From Pseudoduganella plicata (GTDB taxonomy: Bacteria > Pseudomonadota > Gammaproteobacteria > Burkholderiales > Burkholderiaceae_D), in assembly GCF_004421005.1 (NCBI RefSeq), contig NZ_CP038026.1:62001-126000 (forward strand): a stretch of 64,000 bases of DNA, written 5' to 3'. A model generated the notes under the pieces. It ran no database searches. It saw only the letters and a program-made list of their open reading frames with translations, and was not told where the DNA came from. Position 1 is the stretch's first letter; every line of letters begins with the position of its first letter. Positions 9,201 to 16,637 of this stretch are shown here, in pieces. The position numbers and the translations under genes are program-made.

Positions 9201-9831
9201 GGCGCAATACCAGAACGACGCCTACGCGCAGCGCTACCTGGCGGCGGTGCGCCGCGTGGAAGAGCGCGAGCGGGCAGTGGATGGGCCGGCCTCGAAGACG
9301 CCGCTGGCGAAGGCGGTCGCGCGCGCGCTGTTCAAGCTGATGGCGTACAAGGACGAATACGAGGTGGCCCGCCTGCATGCCGATCCCGCCTTCCGCGCGA
9401 AGCTGGACACTCAGTTCGGCGGCGATTACCGGCTGGAGTTCCACCTGGCGCCGCCGCTGCTGGCGCGGCCCAAACCGGGCTCAAGCGTGCCAGCCAAGAT
9501 GCGTGTCGGCGCCTGGATCCTGCCTGCGTTCCGGCTGCTGGCACCGCTGAAGGTACTGCGCGGAACAAGGCTCGACCCGTTCGGCTGGACGGCCGAGCGG
9601 CGCCATGAGCGGGCATTGCGGGATGAATATTTCGCGCTGATCGACGAGCTGTGCGCCAGCCTGACGCTGGAGAACCAGGCGACGTGGCTGCAGCTGGCCC
9701 GGCTGCCCGAGCGCATCCGCGGCTTCGGGCACGTCAAGGCACAGAACGCCGCGCTCGCGGCGCAGGAGGCGCAGCGCTTGCGGGCACAGATGAACCCCGG
9801 TCTTGGGCAGCAGCCGGCACACGCGGCATAG
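6238..9831 (+). CDS. indolepyruvate ferredoxin oxidoreductase, fused single chain
   Basis: Thiamine-diphosphate enzyme that oxidatively decarboxylates arylpyruvates (products of aromatic amino acid transamination) to acyl-CoA while reducing ferredoxin. At 1197 residues all subunits are fused in one chain. An alpha-type pyrimidine-binding region comes first, then a TPP-binding region near residue 500 (GEGVTWVAASRFVGRP), one Fe-S motif near 665 (VCEGCGDC), and from about residue 757 a gamma-type domain with AGVGGTGVVTIG. The single four-cysteine motif differs from the two 8Fe ferredoxin motifs of archaeal IorA. The ATG follows AAGGA with 8-base spacing. The divergent AsnC regulator supports an amino acid breakdown role. 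Confidence 0.93.
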   Translation: MNAHTTQGAAALQAATPPSNAPVAGTTADPAIVDPRYALQDNLTRESGRVFLTGTQALVRLLTMQKRLDAARGLNTAGFVSGYRGSPLGAVDQEMWRAQKHLAAHAVEFLPAINEDLGATAVLGSQQVETDPTRKVDGVFAMWYGKGPGVDRSGDALKHGNAYGSSPHGGVLVVLGDDHGCVSSSMPHQSEAALMAWSMPVLNPANIEEYLEFGLYGWALSRFSGNWVGFKAISETVEGGAVVELPAMPCYVTPKDYTYPSEGLHYRWPDLPSLKIEQRVAAKLDAVRAFARVNSIDRFVATAPHATLGIVSAGKAYLDLVEALQRMGLTPARLEELGIRLYKPGLTWPLEPNRLDRFTEGLREVLVVEEKDPVIEQQIKNHLYNRAAGRRPQVLGKTDLAGQPLLAAIGELRPSRIAPALVRWLAPHLPQLDLPRYLADFCAAAVKADPANALRTPYFCSGCPHNTSTRVPEGSTAIAGIGCHFMATWMERDTVQLTQMGGEGVTWVAASRFVGRPHVFQNLGDGTYYHSGFLALRQAVAARANITYKILYNDAVAMTGGQPVDGKLTVPQIVQQVLTEGAVRAVIVTDQPENYRDVKLPAGVTVHHRSELDMVQRQLREIQNVTVLVYDQTCAAEKRRRRKKNTATHTEFPDPPRRVVINEEVCEGCGDCGVQSNCLSILPLETPLGRKRQIEQASCNKDYSCVEGFCPSFVSVLGGQMKKPAAARLDVAGIEATLAAFPPPPPYDFTSAKPFEMLVAGVGGTGVVTIGALITMAAHLEGKGASTLDFMGFAQKGGAVMSHVRVAASPRALHQVRIDLQQADAVLACDVVVAAMPDALAVMRHGHTQVIANEREIPTAKFTRNPDASNDMGGLFAQLRRAAGDASVHGLDAQELATRLLGEPIAGNMLMLGYAWQRGLVPVSLAALLRAVELNNVAVPMNRLALMLGRLAAADMKALEGLAGSGKVVQFTAPATLEELVAQRMPRLAQYQNDAYAQRYLAAVRRVEERERAVDGPASKTPLAKAVARALFKLMAYKDEYEVARLHADPAFRAKLDTQFGGDYRLEFHLAPPLLARPKPGSSVPAKMRVGAWILPAFRLLAPLKVLRGTRLDPFGWTAERRHERALRDEYFALIDELCASLTLENQATWLQLARLPERIRGFGHVKAQNAALAAQEAQRLRAQMNPGLGQQPAHAA

Positions 9832-9858
9832 GTAGAGTACTGCCAGCCGCGTGTGCGT

Positions 9859-9891
9859 CGGAACGATCCCGGACTGAACCGAATCGTTCCG
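9859..9891. terminator. long-loop inverted repeat after the oxidoreductase
   Basis: CGGAACGAT and ATCGTTCCG form a perfect 9-bp stem around a 15-base loop, 27 bases after the stop at 9831. No T run follows, so it may be an mRNA 3' stabiliser or an operator rather than an intrinsic terminator. Confidence 0.4.
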
Positions 9892-10053
9892 TCGCGGCGC
9901 CGTTGTCGTCGCGGCAACCATAAAAAATTGTAAATTACTTGGCGAAGTTCCGACCGCCATGCGGCGTGTAGTCCTACTTCCGGTATCCCTGCGTCATGGG
10001 ACAATTTTGTCTCACCGTGACGGACACGGTAAAACAACGCAAAGGAGAACCTC

Positions 10054-10626
10054 ATGAAGACGAAACTCGCAATGGTCATCGCAGCAATGCTCGTCAGTGC
10101 CGGTGTCGCGGCGCAGTCGACCAGCTCCGGAAGCACCGATACCGATCCGCAAAAGAATTCGGCCGCGAAGAAATCGCAGAAGGCCGACAAGTCGAAAAAG
10201 AGCAGCGCCAAGCATGATCAGAGCACTTCCGGCACTTCCGGCAGCGCCGGCTCCAGCTCCACCGACATGAGCACGGGCAGCGGTTCCGGCGCGTCGGGCG
10301 CAACCGGGAGCACTGGCTCGTCCGGTACCGCCGGTACGGGCACGGCCACCTCGCGCGGTGCCTCCGGCACGGCCGGCATGAACAGCTCGGGCGCCAGCGG
10401 CACGGGTACGTCGGGCACTTCAGGTATGTCGGGCACGTCGGGTGCGTCCGGCACTTCCGGCGCGACCGGCACCGCGGGCAGCGACATGACCGGCACCACG
10501 GGCGGCAACCGCTCCGGCTCGACAGGCTCCATGGGCACCAGCGGCGCGGCAGGCACGGGGACGGGCGCAAGCTCGTCCGGCACCACCACGTCGCCCAACA
10601 CGCCCACCACGCCGCCGACCCGTTAA
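10054..10626 (+). CDS. exported Ser/Gly/Thr-rich low-complexity protein
   Basis: I do not recognise a family. The 190-residue product starts with a clean signal peptide (MKTKLAMVIAAMLVSAGVAA, cut near AQS). A short Lys-rich stretch (KKSQKADKSKKSSAKH) follows, then about 140 residues made almost only of Ser, Gly, Thr and Ala in irregular GTSGxSGTSG-type units, ending in NTPTTPPTR. There are no cysteines or aromatic residues after the signal, so it should be disordered and extracytoplasmic. Good start evidence comes from AAGGAGA upstream. A terminator follows at once, so it is a single-gene unit. Role unknown; wall, matrix or stress-related functions are only guesses. Confidence 0.8.
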   Translation: MKTKLAMVIAAMLVSAGVAAQSTSSGSTDTDPQKNSAAKKSQKADKSKKSSAKHDQSTSGTSGSAGSSSTDMSTGSGSGASGATGSTGSSGTAGTGTATSRGASGTAGMNSSGASGTGTSGTSGMSGTSGASGTSGATGTAGSDMTGTTGGNRSGSTGSMGTSGAAGTGTGASSSGTTTSPNTPTTPPTR

Positions 10627-10645
10627 GGGGGCGCGCAGCAAGTTC

Positions 10646-10665
10646 AGCCGCCCTCGGCGGCTTTT
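10646..10665 (+). terminator. Rho-independent terminator of the low-complexity protein gene
   Basis: Perfect stem AGCCGCC / GGCGGCT with a 3-base loop, followed by TTTTT, 20 bases after the stop codon. Confidence 0.85.
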
Positions 10666-10787
10666 TCTTGCCCGGCGAATCGACAGACCGAAGGCAGTAC
10701 GTTGCGCACGTTACCGTACGTCTATCGCAATCGCCGGGGATTTGCTCTACCTTGAAGGCATGCGCGTGGCGCAGCCTTCAGTTCAGT

Positions 10788-10816
10788 TTGAACCGAACCT
10801 GGCAGCAGAACACAAT
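10788..10816 (+). promoter_or_regulatory. possible sigma70 promoter of the alcohol dehydrogenase operon
   Basis: TTGAAC and CACAAT are separated by exactly 17 bases and lie 34 bases before the ATG at 10850. Each hexamer matches consensus at four positions, so this is a moderate candidate. Confidence 0.35.
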
Positions 10817-10849
10817 CGAATCATCCGAATACACTCTACAGGAGGCTTT

Positions 10850-12034
10850 ATGCTGGCGATGAATTACCGCGGTCCCTTCCGCGTGCGTGCAGACCACAAA
10901 CCCGACCCCGTCATCGAGCATCCCGGCGACGCCATCATCCGCGTCACGCGCTCGTGCATCTGCGGGTCCGACCTGCACCTCTACCATGGCCTCGTGCCGG
11001 ACACGCGTGTCGGCACCACCTTCGGCCACGAATTCGTCGGCATCGTCGAGGACGTCGGTTCGGACGTCAAGAAACTGAAAGTCGGCGACCACGTGCTGGT
11101 GCCGTTCAACGTCTTTTGCGGCTCGTGCTTCTTCTGCCAGCGCGAGCTGTACGGCAATTGCCACAACACGAATCCGCAGGCGTCGGCCGTGGGGGGCATC
11201 TACGGCTATTCGCACACGGCCGGCGGCTATGACGGCGGGCAGGCCGAGTTCGTGCGGGTGCCGATGGCGGACGTGGGCCCGACGGTCATCCCGGCCGACA
11301 TCCATGAGGATGACGCCGTGCTGCTGACAGACGCGCTGCCGACCGGCTACCAGGCCGCCGAGATGGGCGACATCGCCGAGGGCGACACGGTGGTCGTGTT
11401 CGGCGCCGGCCCCGTCGGCATCTTCGCCGCCAAATCCGCGTGGCTGATGGGCGCGGGGCGCGTCATCGTCGTCGATCACGTCGAGTACCGGCTCGACTTC
11501 GTGCGCCGCTATGCCCAGTGCGAGGTCGTCAACTTCCGCGAAGTGGACGACATGGCCCTGCACATCAAGAAGATGACGGACTGGCTGGGCGCGGATGTGT
11601 GCATCGATGCCGTCGGCTGCGAAGCGGCCGGCAACGCCATGCAGACGATCACGGGACCTTACACGATGATCCAGGCTGGCTCGGCCACGGCGCTGCACTG
11701 GTGCATCAACTCCGTGCGCAAGGGCGGCAATGTGTCGATCGTCGGCGTCTACGGCCCAACGTTCAATGCCATACCCATCGGTAATGCGCTGAACAAGGGA
11801 TTGACGCTGCGGATGAACCAGGCCAGCGTCAAGCGACACCTGCCGCGCCTGATCGAGCACATCCAGGCCGGCCGTATCGATCCGAAGCAGATCATCACGC
11901 ACCGCGTGCCGCTGGAAGAGGTGTCGGATGCGTATCACATCTTCTCCAGCAAGCTGGACAATTGCATCAAGACTGTCCTGATCCCGCCGAGCGCGCGCGA
12001 GACGCGCGTCGTCGAAGCTACCGCGTTGCCATAA
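10850..12034 (+). CDS. zinc-dependent alcohol dehydrogenase, formaldehyde-dehydrogenase-like
   Basis: Medium-chain dehydrogenase of 394 residues. Catalytic zinc ligands appear in CICGSDLH and FGHEF, structural-zinc cysteines in FCGSCFFCQRELYGNC, and the NAD-binding GAGPVG near residue 190. Length and the long insert before the nucleotide domain fit the glutathione-independent formaldehyde dehydrogenase branch, though the substrate is not certain. ATG 10850 was chosen because AGGAGG ends 4 bases upstream; an in-frame GTG-type extension to 10742 has no support. It is the first gene of a tight run with 12045, 12305 and 12634. Confidence 0.9.
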   Translation: MLAMNYRGPFRVRADHKPDPVIEHPGDAIIRVTRSCICGSDLHLYHGLVPDTRVGTTFGHEFVGIVEDVGSDVKKLKVGDHVLVPFNVFCGSCFFCQRELYGNCHNTNPQASAVGGIYGYSHTAGGYDGGQAEFVRVPMADVGPTVIPADIHEDDAVLLTDALPTGYQAAEMGDIAEGDTVVVFGAGPVGIFAAKSAWLMGAGRVIVVDHVEYRLDFVRRYAQCEVVNFREVDDMALHIKKMTDWLGADVCIDAVGCEAAGNAMQTITGPYTMIQAGSATALHWCINSVRKGGNVSIVGVYGPTFNAIPIGNALNKGLTLRMNQASVKRHLPRLIEHIQAGRIDPKQIITHRVPLEEVSDAYHIFSSKLDNCIKTVLIPPSARETRVVEATALP

Positions 12035-12044
12035 GGAGGACACC

Positions 12045-12308
12045 ATGAGCGATCACGATCATAAGCACGACCACAATCACGAGCACGGCCATGAAGGCGG
12101 TGGCAAGAACGACCTCGCCGTCTTCCAGCATGGCCGTCCGCCCGTGGACCGCTCCGCCATCCAGGGCTGGGGCGCCGACCTGGACCGAAAGAACCGGCCC
12201 GGCGTGCCGATGGAGCGCATGCCGCAGCGCCTGGACGCCCCACTGATGCAGCCGACACAGCAGGAGCAGCACGTCGAGGTGCTGGTCTCCCCGAGCGCCC
12301 GCACATGA
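12045..12308 (+). CDS. small His/Asp-rich protein in the dehydrogenase operon
   Basis: Unrecognised 87-residue soluble protein. Residues 1-22 alternate His with Asp/Glu/Asn (SDHDHKHDHNHEHGHEGG), which looks like a metal-binding tail. The rest is polar and Pro-rich with no fold I can name. It begins 10 bases after the dehydrogenase stop behind AAGGAGG, and its stop overlaps the next start as ATGA, so it is translated with its neighbours. A role in supplying or buffering Zn or Fe for the zinc dehydrogenase or the Rieske protein is possible but is inference. Confidence 0.75.
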   Translation: MSDHDHKHDHNHEHGHEGGGKNDLAVFQHGRPPVDRSAIQGWGADLDRKNRPGVPMERMPQRLDAPLMQPTQQEQHVEVLVSPSART

Positions 12309-12622
12309 CGCCGCTGTTCGGCAGCCCGCAGCCGCCGAGCGGCGTATCGGGCATGTTGCGCCGGGCCGCCTTCAAGACCACCGAGAACGACCTGCGCCAC
12401 TGGTTGCTGCTGCTGCTGGCCGACCGCGTCAACATGGTGGAGGGCGTGGTTGACGACCTGGCGCGCGGCCACGTGCCGAACGTGCTGGCCGAGATGGGCA
12501 TCAAGGCCGAGTGGGAGCACAACCGGAGCGGCCTGGTCAAGAAGGTCGCCGTCGCGGCCGCCGTTGCCGGCGTCGGCTATTACCTGTTGAAACGGCGCAG
12601 CGACAGCCGCGACCGCTACTGA
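12305..12622 (+). CDS. small conserved-looking protein with C-terminal membrane helix
   Basis: Unrecognised 105-residue protein. The first 80 residues are amphipathic and helical (DLRHWLLLLLADRVNMVEGVVDDL). A single hydrophobic helix, VAVAAAVAGVGYYLL, is followed by a KRRSDSRDRY tail, so it is probably a tail-anchored inner-membrane protein. Its start overlaps the stop of the His-rich gene by 4 bases, and it ends 11 bases before the Rieske oxidoreductase gene. Real gene status rests on coding bias and the operon packing. Confidence 0.75.
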   Translation: MTPLFGSPQPPSGVSGMLRRAAFKTTENDLRHWLLLLLADRVNMVEGVVDDLARGHVPNVLAEMGIKAEWEHNRSGLVKKVAVAAAVAGVGYYLLKRRSDSRDRY

Positions 12623-12633
12623 CGGAGGCCGGC

Positions 12634-14169
12634 ATGCAAAGCAATGCTGCGACAACGTCGCTGTGGACCGCGACGGCCCAGATTCCGGCCAACCCCCCGC
12701 TGGCCGGCGATACGGAAACGGACGTCTGCGTTGTCGGCGGCGGCATTGCCGGGCTGACGGCGGCCTACCTGCTGGCCAAGGAAGGCCGGCAGGTGCTGCT
12801 GATCGATGCGCTCGACGTTGGTGCAGGCGAGACGGGCCGCACGACGGCCCACTTCATGCCGCCGGACGAGCGCTACTTCGAGATCGTCAAGCGCCTCGGC
12901 GTGGAAAAGGCCGCGCTGCTGCGCGACAGCTTCGAGCAGGCCATCAGCCAGGTCGAGGCGATCGTGCAGAACGAGCAGATCACCTGCGACTTCCGCCGGC
13001 TGGACGGCTATCTGGTGCCGGCAGCCGAGGGCGGTGCGGACATCATCGACAAGGAGCACGCCGCCACGTCGCGCCTGGGCGTGGACGCCGAGCGCCTGCT
13101 GCGCGTGCCGGGGCTGGAGTGGGATACCGGGGCGGCGCTGTGCTTCCACCGCCAGGCACAGTTCCATCCGGTGAAGTACATGGCCGGGCTGCTGCGTGCC
13201 ATCAAGCGCTTGGGCGGCAGCGTGCACGGCGGTACCCGGGCCCGCGAGCTGGCCAGCTCGCACGAGGGCATCACGGTGACGACGGAACGGGGCGCTATCC
13301 GCGCCCGCGCCGTCGTGGTCGCCACCAATACGCCGTTCAATACCCGCGTAATCATGCACACGAAGGTGGTGGGATACCACAGCTACGTCGTTGGCATGAA
13401 GGTGCCGCGCGGCGCGCTGGCGCCATTCCTGCTGTGGGACACGGCCGACCCCTATCACTACGTGCGCCTCGATGCGCAGGAGGGCGAGCAGCCGTACGAC
13501 ATCCTCGTCGTCGGCGGACAGGACCACAAGGTGGGCCAGGACGGCACGCCGCAGCACCGCTATGACGAGCTGGAAGCCTGGACGCGCCAGCGCTTTCCGC
13601 AGGCGGGCGAGGTGGTGTACCGCTGGTCGGGAGAAGTGATGGAGCCGGCCGACGGCGTCGCCTACCTGGGCCGCGCGCCGGGCGAGAAGGGGGAGGTCTA
13701 CCTGATCACGGGCGACTCCGGCACGGGCATGACGCACTGCACGGCCGGCGCCATGCTGATAACGGACCTGATCCAGGGCCGCAGCAATCCATGGGTGCCG
13801 CTGTACAACCCGGCCCGCAAGCCCATCCACAGCATGGGCGAGTACATGATGGAGCAGGCCAATACGCTGGCGCAGTACACGGACTGGCTGCAGGGCGGCG
13901 AAGTGAGTGCGCCCGACCGCATCCCGCCGGGCGAGGGCGCGCTGATCCGCGATGGCCTGAAACTCATGGCCGTGCACCGCGCCAACGACGGCAGGCTGAC
14001 GTTCCTCTCGGCCGCCTGCCCGCACATGGGCTGCGCCGTGCACTGGAACTCCGGCGAAAAATCGTGGGACTGCCCGTGCCACGGCTCGCGCTTCGATATC
14101 GAAGGAAACGTGCTGCACGGGCCTTCGGCGGCGCCGCTGGCGAAGGTGGCTGCGGGCAAACATGGCTGA
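12634..14169 (+). CDS. FAD-dependent oxidoreductase with C-terminal Rieske domain
   Basis: Soluble flavoprotein of 511 residues. Residues 30-400 form a DAO/GlpO-like fold beginning with VCVVGGGIAGLTAAYLLA. The last 80 residues are a Rieske [2Fe-2S] domain with ACPHMGC and CPCHGSRF ligands. Electrons could pass between flavin and Rieske centre within one chain; the donor and substrate are unknown. ATG 12634 has GGAGG 5 to 9 bases upstream. It closes the four-gene operon that starts with the zinc alcohol dehydrogenase, which suggests a linked role in aldehyde or alcohol stress (inference). Confidence 0.9.
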   Translation: MQSNAATTSLWTATAQIPANPPLAGDTETDVCVVGGGIAGLTAAYLLAKEGRQVLLIDALDVGAGETGRTTAHFMPPDERYFEIVKRLGVEKAALLRDSFEQAISQVEAIVQNEQITCDFRRLDGYLVPAAEGGADIIDKEHAATSRLGVDAERLLRVPGLEWDTGAALCFHRQAQFHPVKYMAGLLRAIKRLGGSVHGGTRARELASSHEGITVTTERGAIRARAVVVATNTPFNTRVIMHTKVVGYHSYVVGMKVPRGALAPFLLWDTADPYHYVRLDAQEGEQPYDILVVGGQDHKVGQDGTPQHRYDELEAWTRQRFPQAGEVVYRWSGEVMEPADGVAYLGRAPGEKGEVYLITGDSGTGMTHCTAGAMLITDLIQGRSNPWVPLYNPARKPIHSMGEYMMEQANTLAQYTDWLQGGEVSAPDRIPPGEGALIRDGLKLMAVHRANDGRLTFLSAACPHMGCAVHWNSGEKSWDCPCHGSRFDIEGNVLHGPSAAPLAKVAAGKHG

Positions 14170-14256
14170 CCGCGGTGCCGCCGTGCACACTCGGGGGACC
14201 AGCACCTGCGCAGGGCGTTCGCCCGGCACGGGAGCCGGTCCCAGCCCCCTCGACCA

Positions 14257-14673
14257 CTACCAGTCGATTGCCAGCAACCGCTCCGCCATCCGCGGCCAGC
14301 ACAGGGTCCGCACCTCGTCGCGCGTCGCCCACCGGTAGCCGTCCGCCTCCGGTGTGGGCTTGCCTGTGTAGCGGTGCGGGAAGAAGCTGGTGCATTGCAG
14401 GCCCTCCAGCGTGCCCAGCTCGTCGCCTGCATCGACGCGGAACAGGTGTAGCCGCTTGTCCCGCCGGTAGTCGAACATGCCGAGCTCGACGTAGCGCGCC
14501 GCGTCGAACCGCACTCCCGCCTCCTCGAACAGCTCTCGTTGCGCCGCCGCGAGCGGCGTTTCGCTCCCGTCCAGCAGACCCTTCGGAATGTCCCAGTGCG
14601 CCGTGCCGGTCACGTGGCACAGCAGCAGCTGGCCGCTGTCGTTGAAGACCAGAGTTCCGCATGACGTGTCCAA
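14257..14673 (-). CDS. NUDIX hydrolase
   Basis: Hydrolase of nucleoside-diphosphate-linked compounds, 138 residues. The full Nudix box is present: GLLDGSETPLAAAQ followed by RELFEEAGV. The opening SCGTLVFN and the WDIPKG segment resemble the Ap4A/dATP pyrophosphohydrolase branch, but the substrate cannot be fixed. It converges on the Rieske oxidoreductase gene and shares no operon. Confidence 0.88.
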   Translation of the reverse strand: MDTSCGTLVFNDSGQLLLCHVTGTAHWDIPKGLLDGSETPLAAAQRELFEEAGVRFDAARYVELGMFDYRRDKRLHLFRVDAGDELGTLEGLQCTSFFPHRYTGKPTPEADGYRWATRDEVRTLCWPRMAERLLAIDW

Positions 14674-14782
14674 TTGGCATCCTTTAGGTAAAAACTGTCG
14701 CCGTATTGTAGGGGACCGCCGCTCTGCACGGCGCCTTGCTGTTGTTTCGAGCGGTCAGTCACTAGTTCCATGTGGAAACTTA

Positions 14783-14811
14783 TCGACAGTTACTGTTTCC
14801 TGAGATAAAGT
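14783..14811 (+). promoter_or_regulatory. candidate sigma70 promoter of the outer-membrane protein operon
   Basis: TCGACA (5 of 6 to consensus) and TAAAGT (4 of 6) are separated by 17 bases in the 260-base space before 14934, leaving a leader of roughly 115 bases. Confidence 0.45.
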
Positions 14812-14933
14812 ACAGGCGCACCTCATCCCCGTGCCCCGCCGTTCCGGCATCCATGCGAGCTGATGCTCGCCTTGATCTGTCGAGCCCCGCGCCCCGCGCC
14901 GCTCCTGTACATCGTTAGTCATCGGATTCCTTC

Positions 14934-16195
14934 ATGCCACAGAGCCGTCGCCCTGTCAGTTGCCATTGTCGTGCCCGCGCCGCGGGCGTCGTTACCGTTG
15001 CCTTGCTTGCAGGTGGCGGTGCATGCGCGCAGGCGGCCGATGGTCCGCGCTGGACGTTCGGCGGGTTCGGCACCGTCGGCGCCGTGCATTCGTCGATGAA
15101 GGAGGCCGATTACTCGGCGACGCCGCTGTCGCCCGGCCACGCCGGTTACAGCCGCGATTGGGCCTTCGACGTGGACAGCCGCCTCGGCGCGCAGCTGGCC
15201 GTACAGCTGGACAGGCAGTGGTCCGGCGTGATCCAGGTGGTATCGGACCGTACCATGGTAGATGGCTTCAAGCCGCACGTCGAATGGGCCAACATCAAAT
15301 ACCAGGCCACGCCGGATCTGTCGCTGCGTATCGGCCGCATCGCCGCGCCAATGTTCCTGGCAGCCGACTACCGCAAGGCCAGCTTCGCGCTGCCGTGGGT
15401 GCGCCCGCCCGTGGAGCTGTACAGCACCATGCCCATCACGAACAGCGACGGCGTGGACGCGACGTACCGCTGGCGCACGGGCAACGCGCGGCACAGCACG
15501 CAGCTGTTCGTCGGCTCGACGTCGGTGCCGCTGGCGCCGGAGTTTACGGCGCATGCGCGCATGGGCGGCGTCAATCACTCGGTCGTCATCGGCGCGCTGA
15601 CCCTGGGCGGCTCGTTCGCGCAGGCGCGCCTGAAGATTCCCGGTGCCGGCGAGCTGTTCGACGTTCTGCAGCGGTTCGGCCCGCAGGGCCAGGCACTGGT
15701 CGAGCGCTACGACGTGCGTTCGACCCGCACGACATTGCTCAGCGGCGGTTTCAACTACGATCCGGGCAGCTGGTTCGTGACGGGCGAGGTGGGCCGCGTG
15801 AATACGCGCTCGATGCTGGGCGACCAGACGGGCGCCTATCTGAGCGCCGGCTACCGCTTCGGCTCCCTGACCCCTACGCAACGCTCAGCCGCGTGCGCGC
15901 CAACATGGCCGTGCAGGTTCCCGGCCTGGACACCGTCGACCTGCCGCCGTCGGCGGCGGCGCTGGCCGGGCAGGCCAACGCCGTGCTGAACGACTTCCTG
16001 CGCGAGGTGCCGACGCAGGATGCGGCCAACGTTGGCCTGCGCTGGGACGTGGCGCCGAATTACGCCGTCAAGCTCCAGTACGATGTGGCGCGCCCGCGCG
16101 ATGGCTCCAGCGGGTCGCTGGTGAACGTGCAGCCCGGCTTCCGGTCGGGCCACGCGTTCCGCGTGTTCAGCGCCTCCGTCGATTTCGTGTTCTGA
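14934..16195 (+). pseudogene. outer-membrane porin-like protein, interrupted by a one-base frameshift
   Basis: The first frame runs from ATG 14934 through a signal peptide (VTVALLAGGGACAQA) and beta-barrel-like sequence up to YRFGSLT, then turns into Arg/Pro-rich nonsense ending at 15989. The +2 frame continues the natural protein from PYATLSRVR to a typical outer-membrane terminus, FSASVDFVF, at 16195. Adding one C to the CCCC run at 15871-15874 joins the frames into about 420 residues. It may therefore be an assembly error rather than a dead gene. The intact product would be an outer-membrane channel or substrate-binding barrel of the porin type. The next gene starts 4 bases after its stop, so it heads an operon with a periplasmic binding protein and a c-di-GMP enzyme. 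Confidence 0.8.
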
Positions 16196-16199
16196 CGGG

Positions 16200-16637
16200 A
16201 TGGCCATGCTGAAGAGAACCCTCGCGGCCGTGCTGGCCGCATGCGCGGTGAGCGCCGCCGCAGCGGCCGAGGTGGGAGAGCTGGTCGTCATCGTCTCCGC
16301 TCGCACGCCTCTTACGATGCTGCGCACTGACCAGGCCGCCGGTATCTTCCTGGGCGAAAGCTACAGCCTCCCGGACGGCGGCGAGGCGGTGGCGCTGGAT
16401 CAAAGTGTCGGCTCGCCGCTGCGTGACGAGTTTTACCGCAAGGTGGCGCACCGTTCGCCCGCGCTGATGAAGGCTTACTGGACCAAGATGATCTTCACCG
16501 GTCGGGGCCAGCCGCCGCGCGAGGCGCCCAGCAGCGCCGCCGTGCGCCGGCTCGTGGCCGACAACCCCGGCATGGTCGGCTATATCGAGCGCGCGGCGCT
16601 CGATCCGACCGTGCGCCCCGTGCTGGTGCTGAAATGA
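16200..16637 (+). CDS. small periplasmic phosphate-binding-protein-like protein
   Basis: A 145-residue exported protein: signal peptide MAMLKRTLAAVLAACAVSAAAA, then a short PBP-like domain with LVVIVSARTPLTMLRTDQAAGIFLGES and a DNPGMVGYIE segment, as in the PstS-like family. It is far shorter than a transport PstS (about 320 residues) and has no ABC transporter genes nearby, so it is unlikely to feed an importer. Its stop overlaps the start of the GGDEF-EAL gene as ATGA, which suggests that it is a ligand-sensing partner of that protein (inference). Confidence 0.78.
   Translation: MAMLKRTLAAVLAACAVSAAAAAEVGELVVIVSARTPLTMLRTDQAAGIFLGESYSLPDGGEAVALDQSVGSPLRDEFYRKVAHRSPALMKAYWTKMIFTGRGQPPREAPSSAAVRRLVADNPGMVGYIERAALDPTVRPVLVLK

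Noticed and set aside
6190..9444. 1084-residue antisense open frame opposite the indolepyruvate oxidoreductase
   Set aside because: Gln/Arg/His-rich mirror of GC-biased codons; the sense frame has full domain matches.
10094..10610. Cys/Arg- and Pro/Val-rich frames opposite the Ser/Gly/Thr protein
   Set aside because: Both are mirror translations of its repeats; the plus-strand product has the signal peptide and ribosome site.
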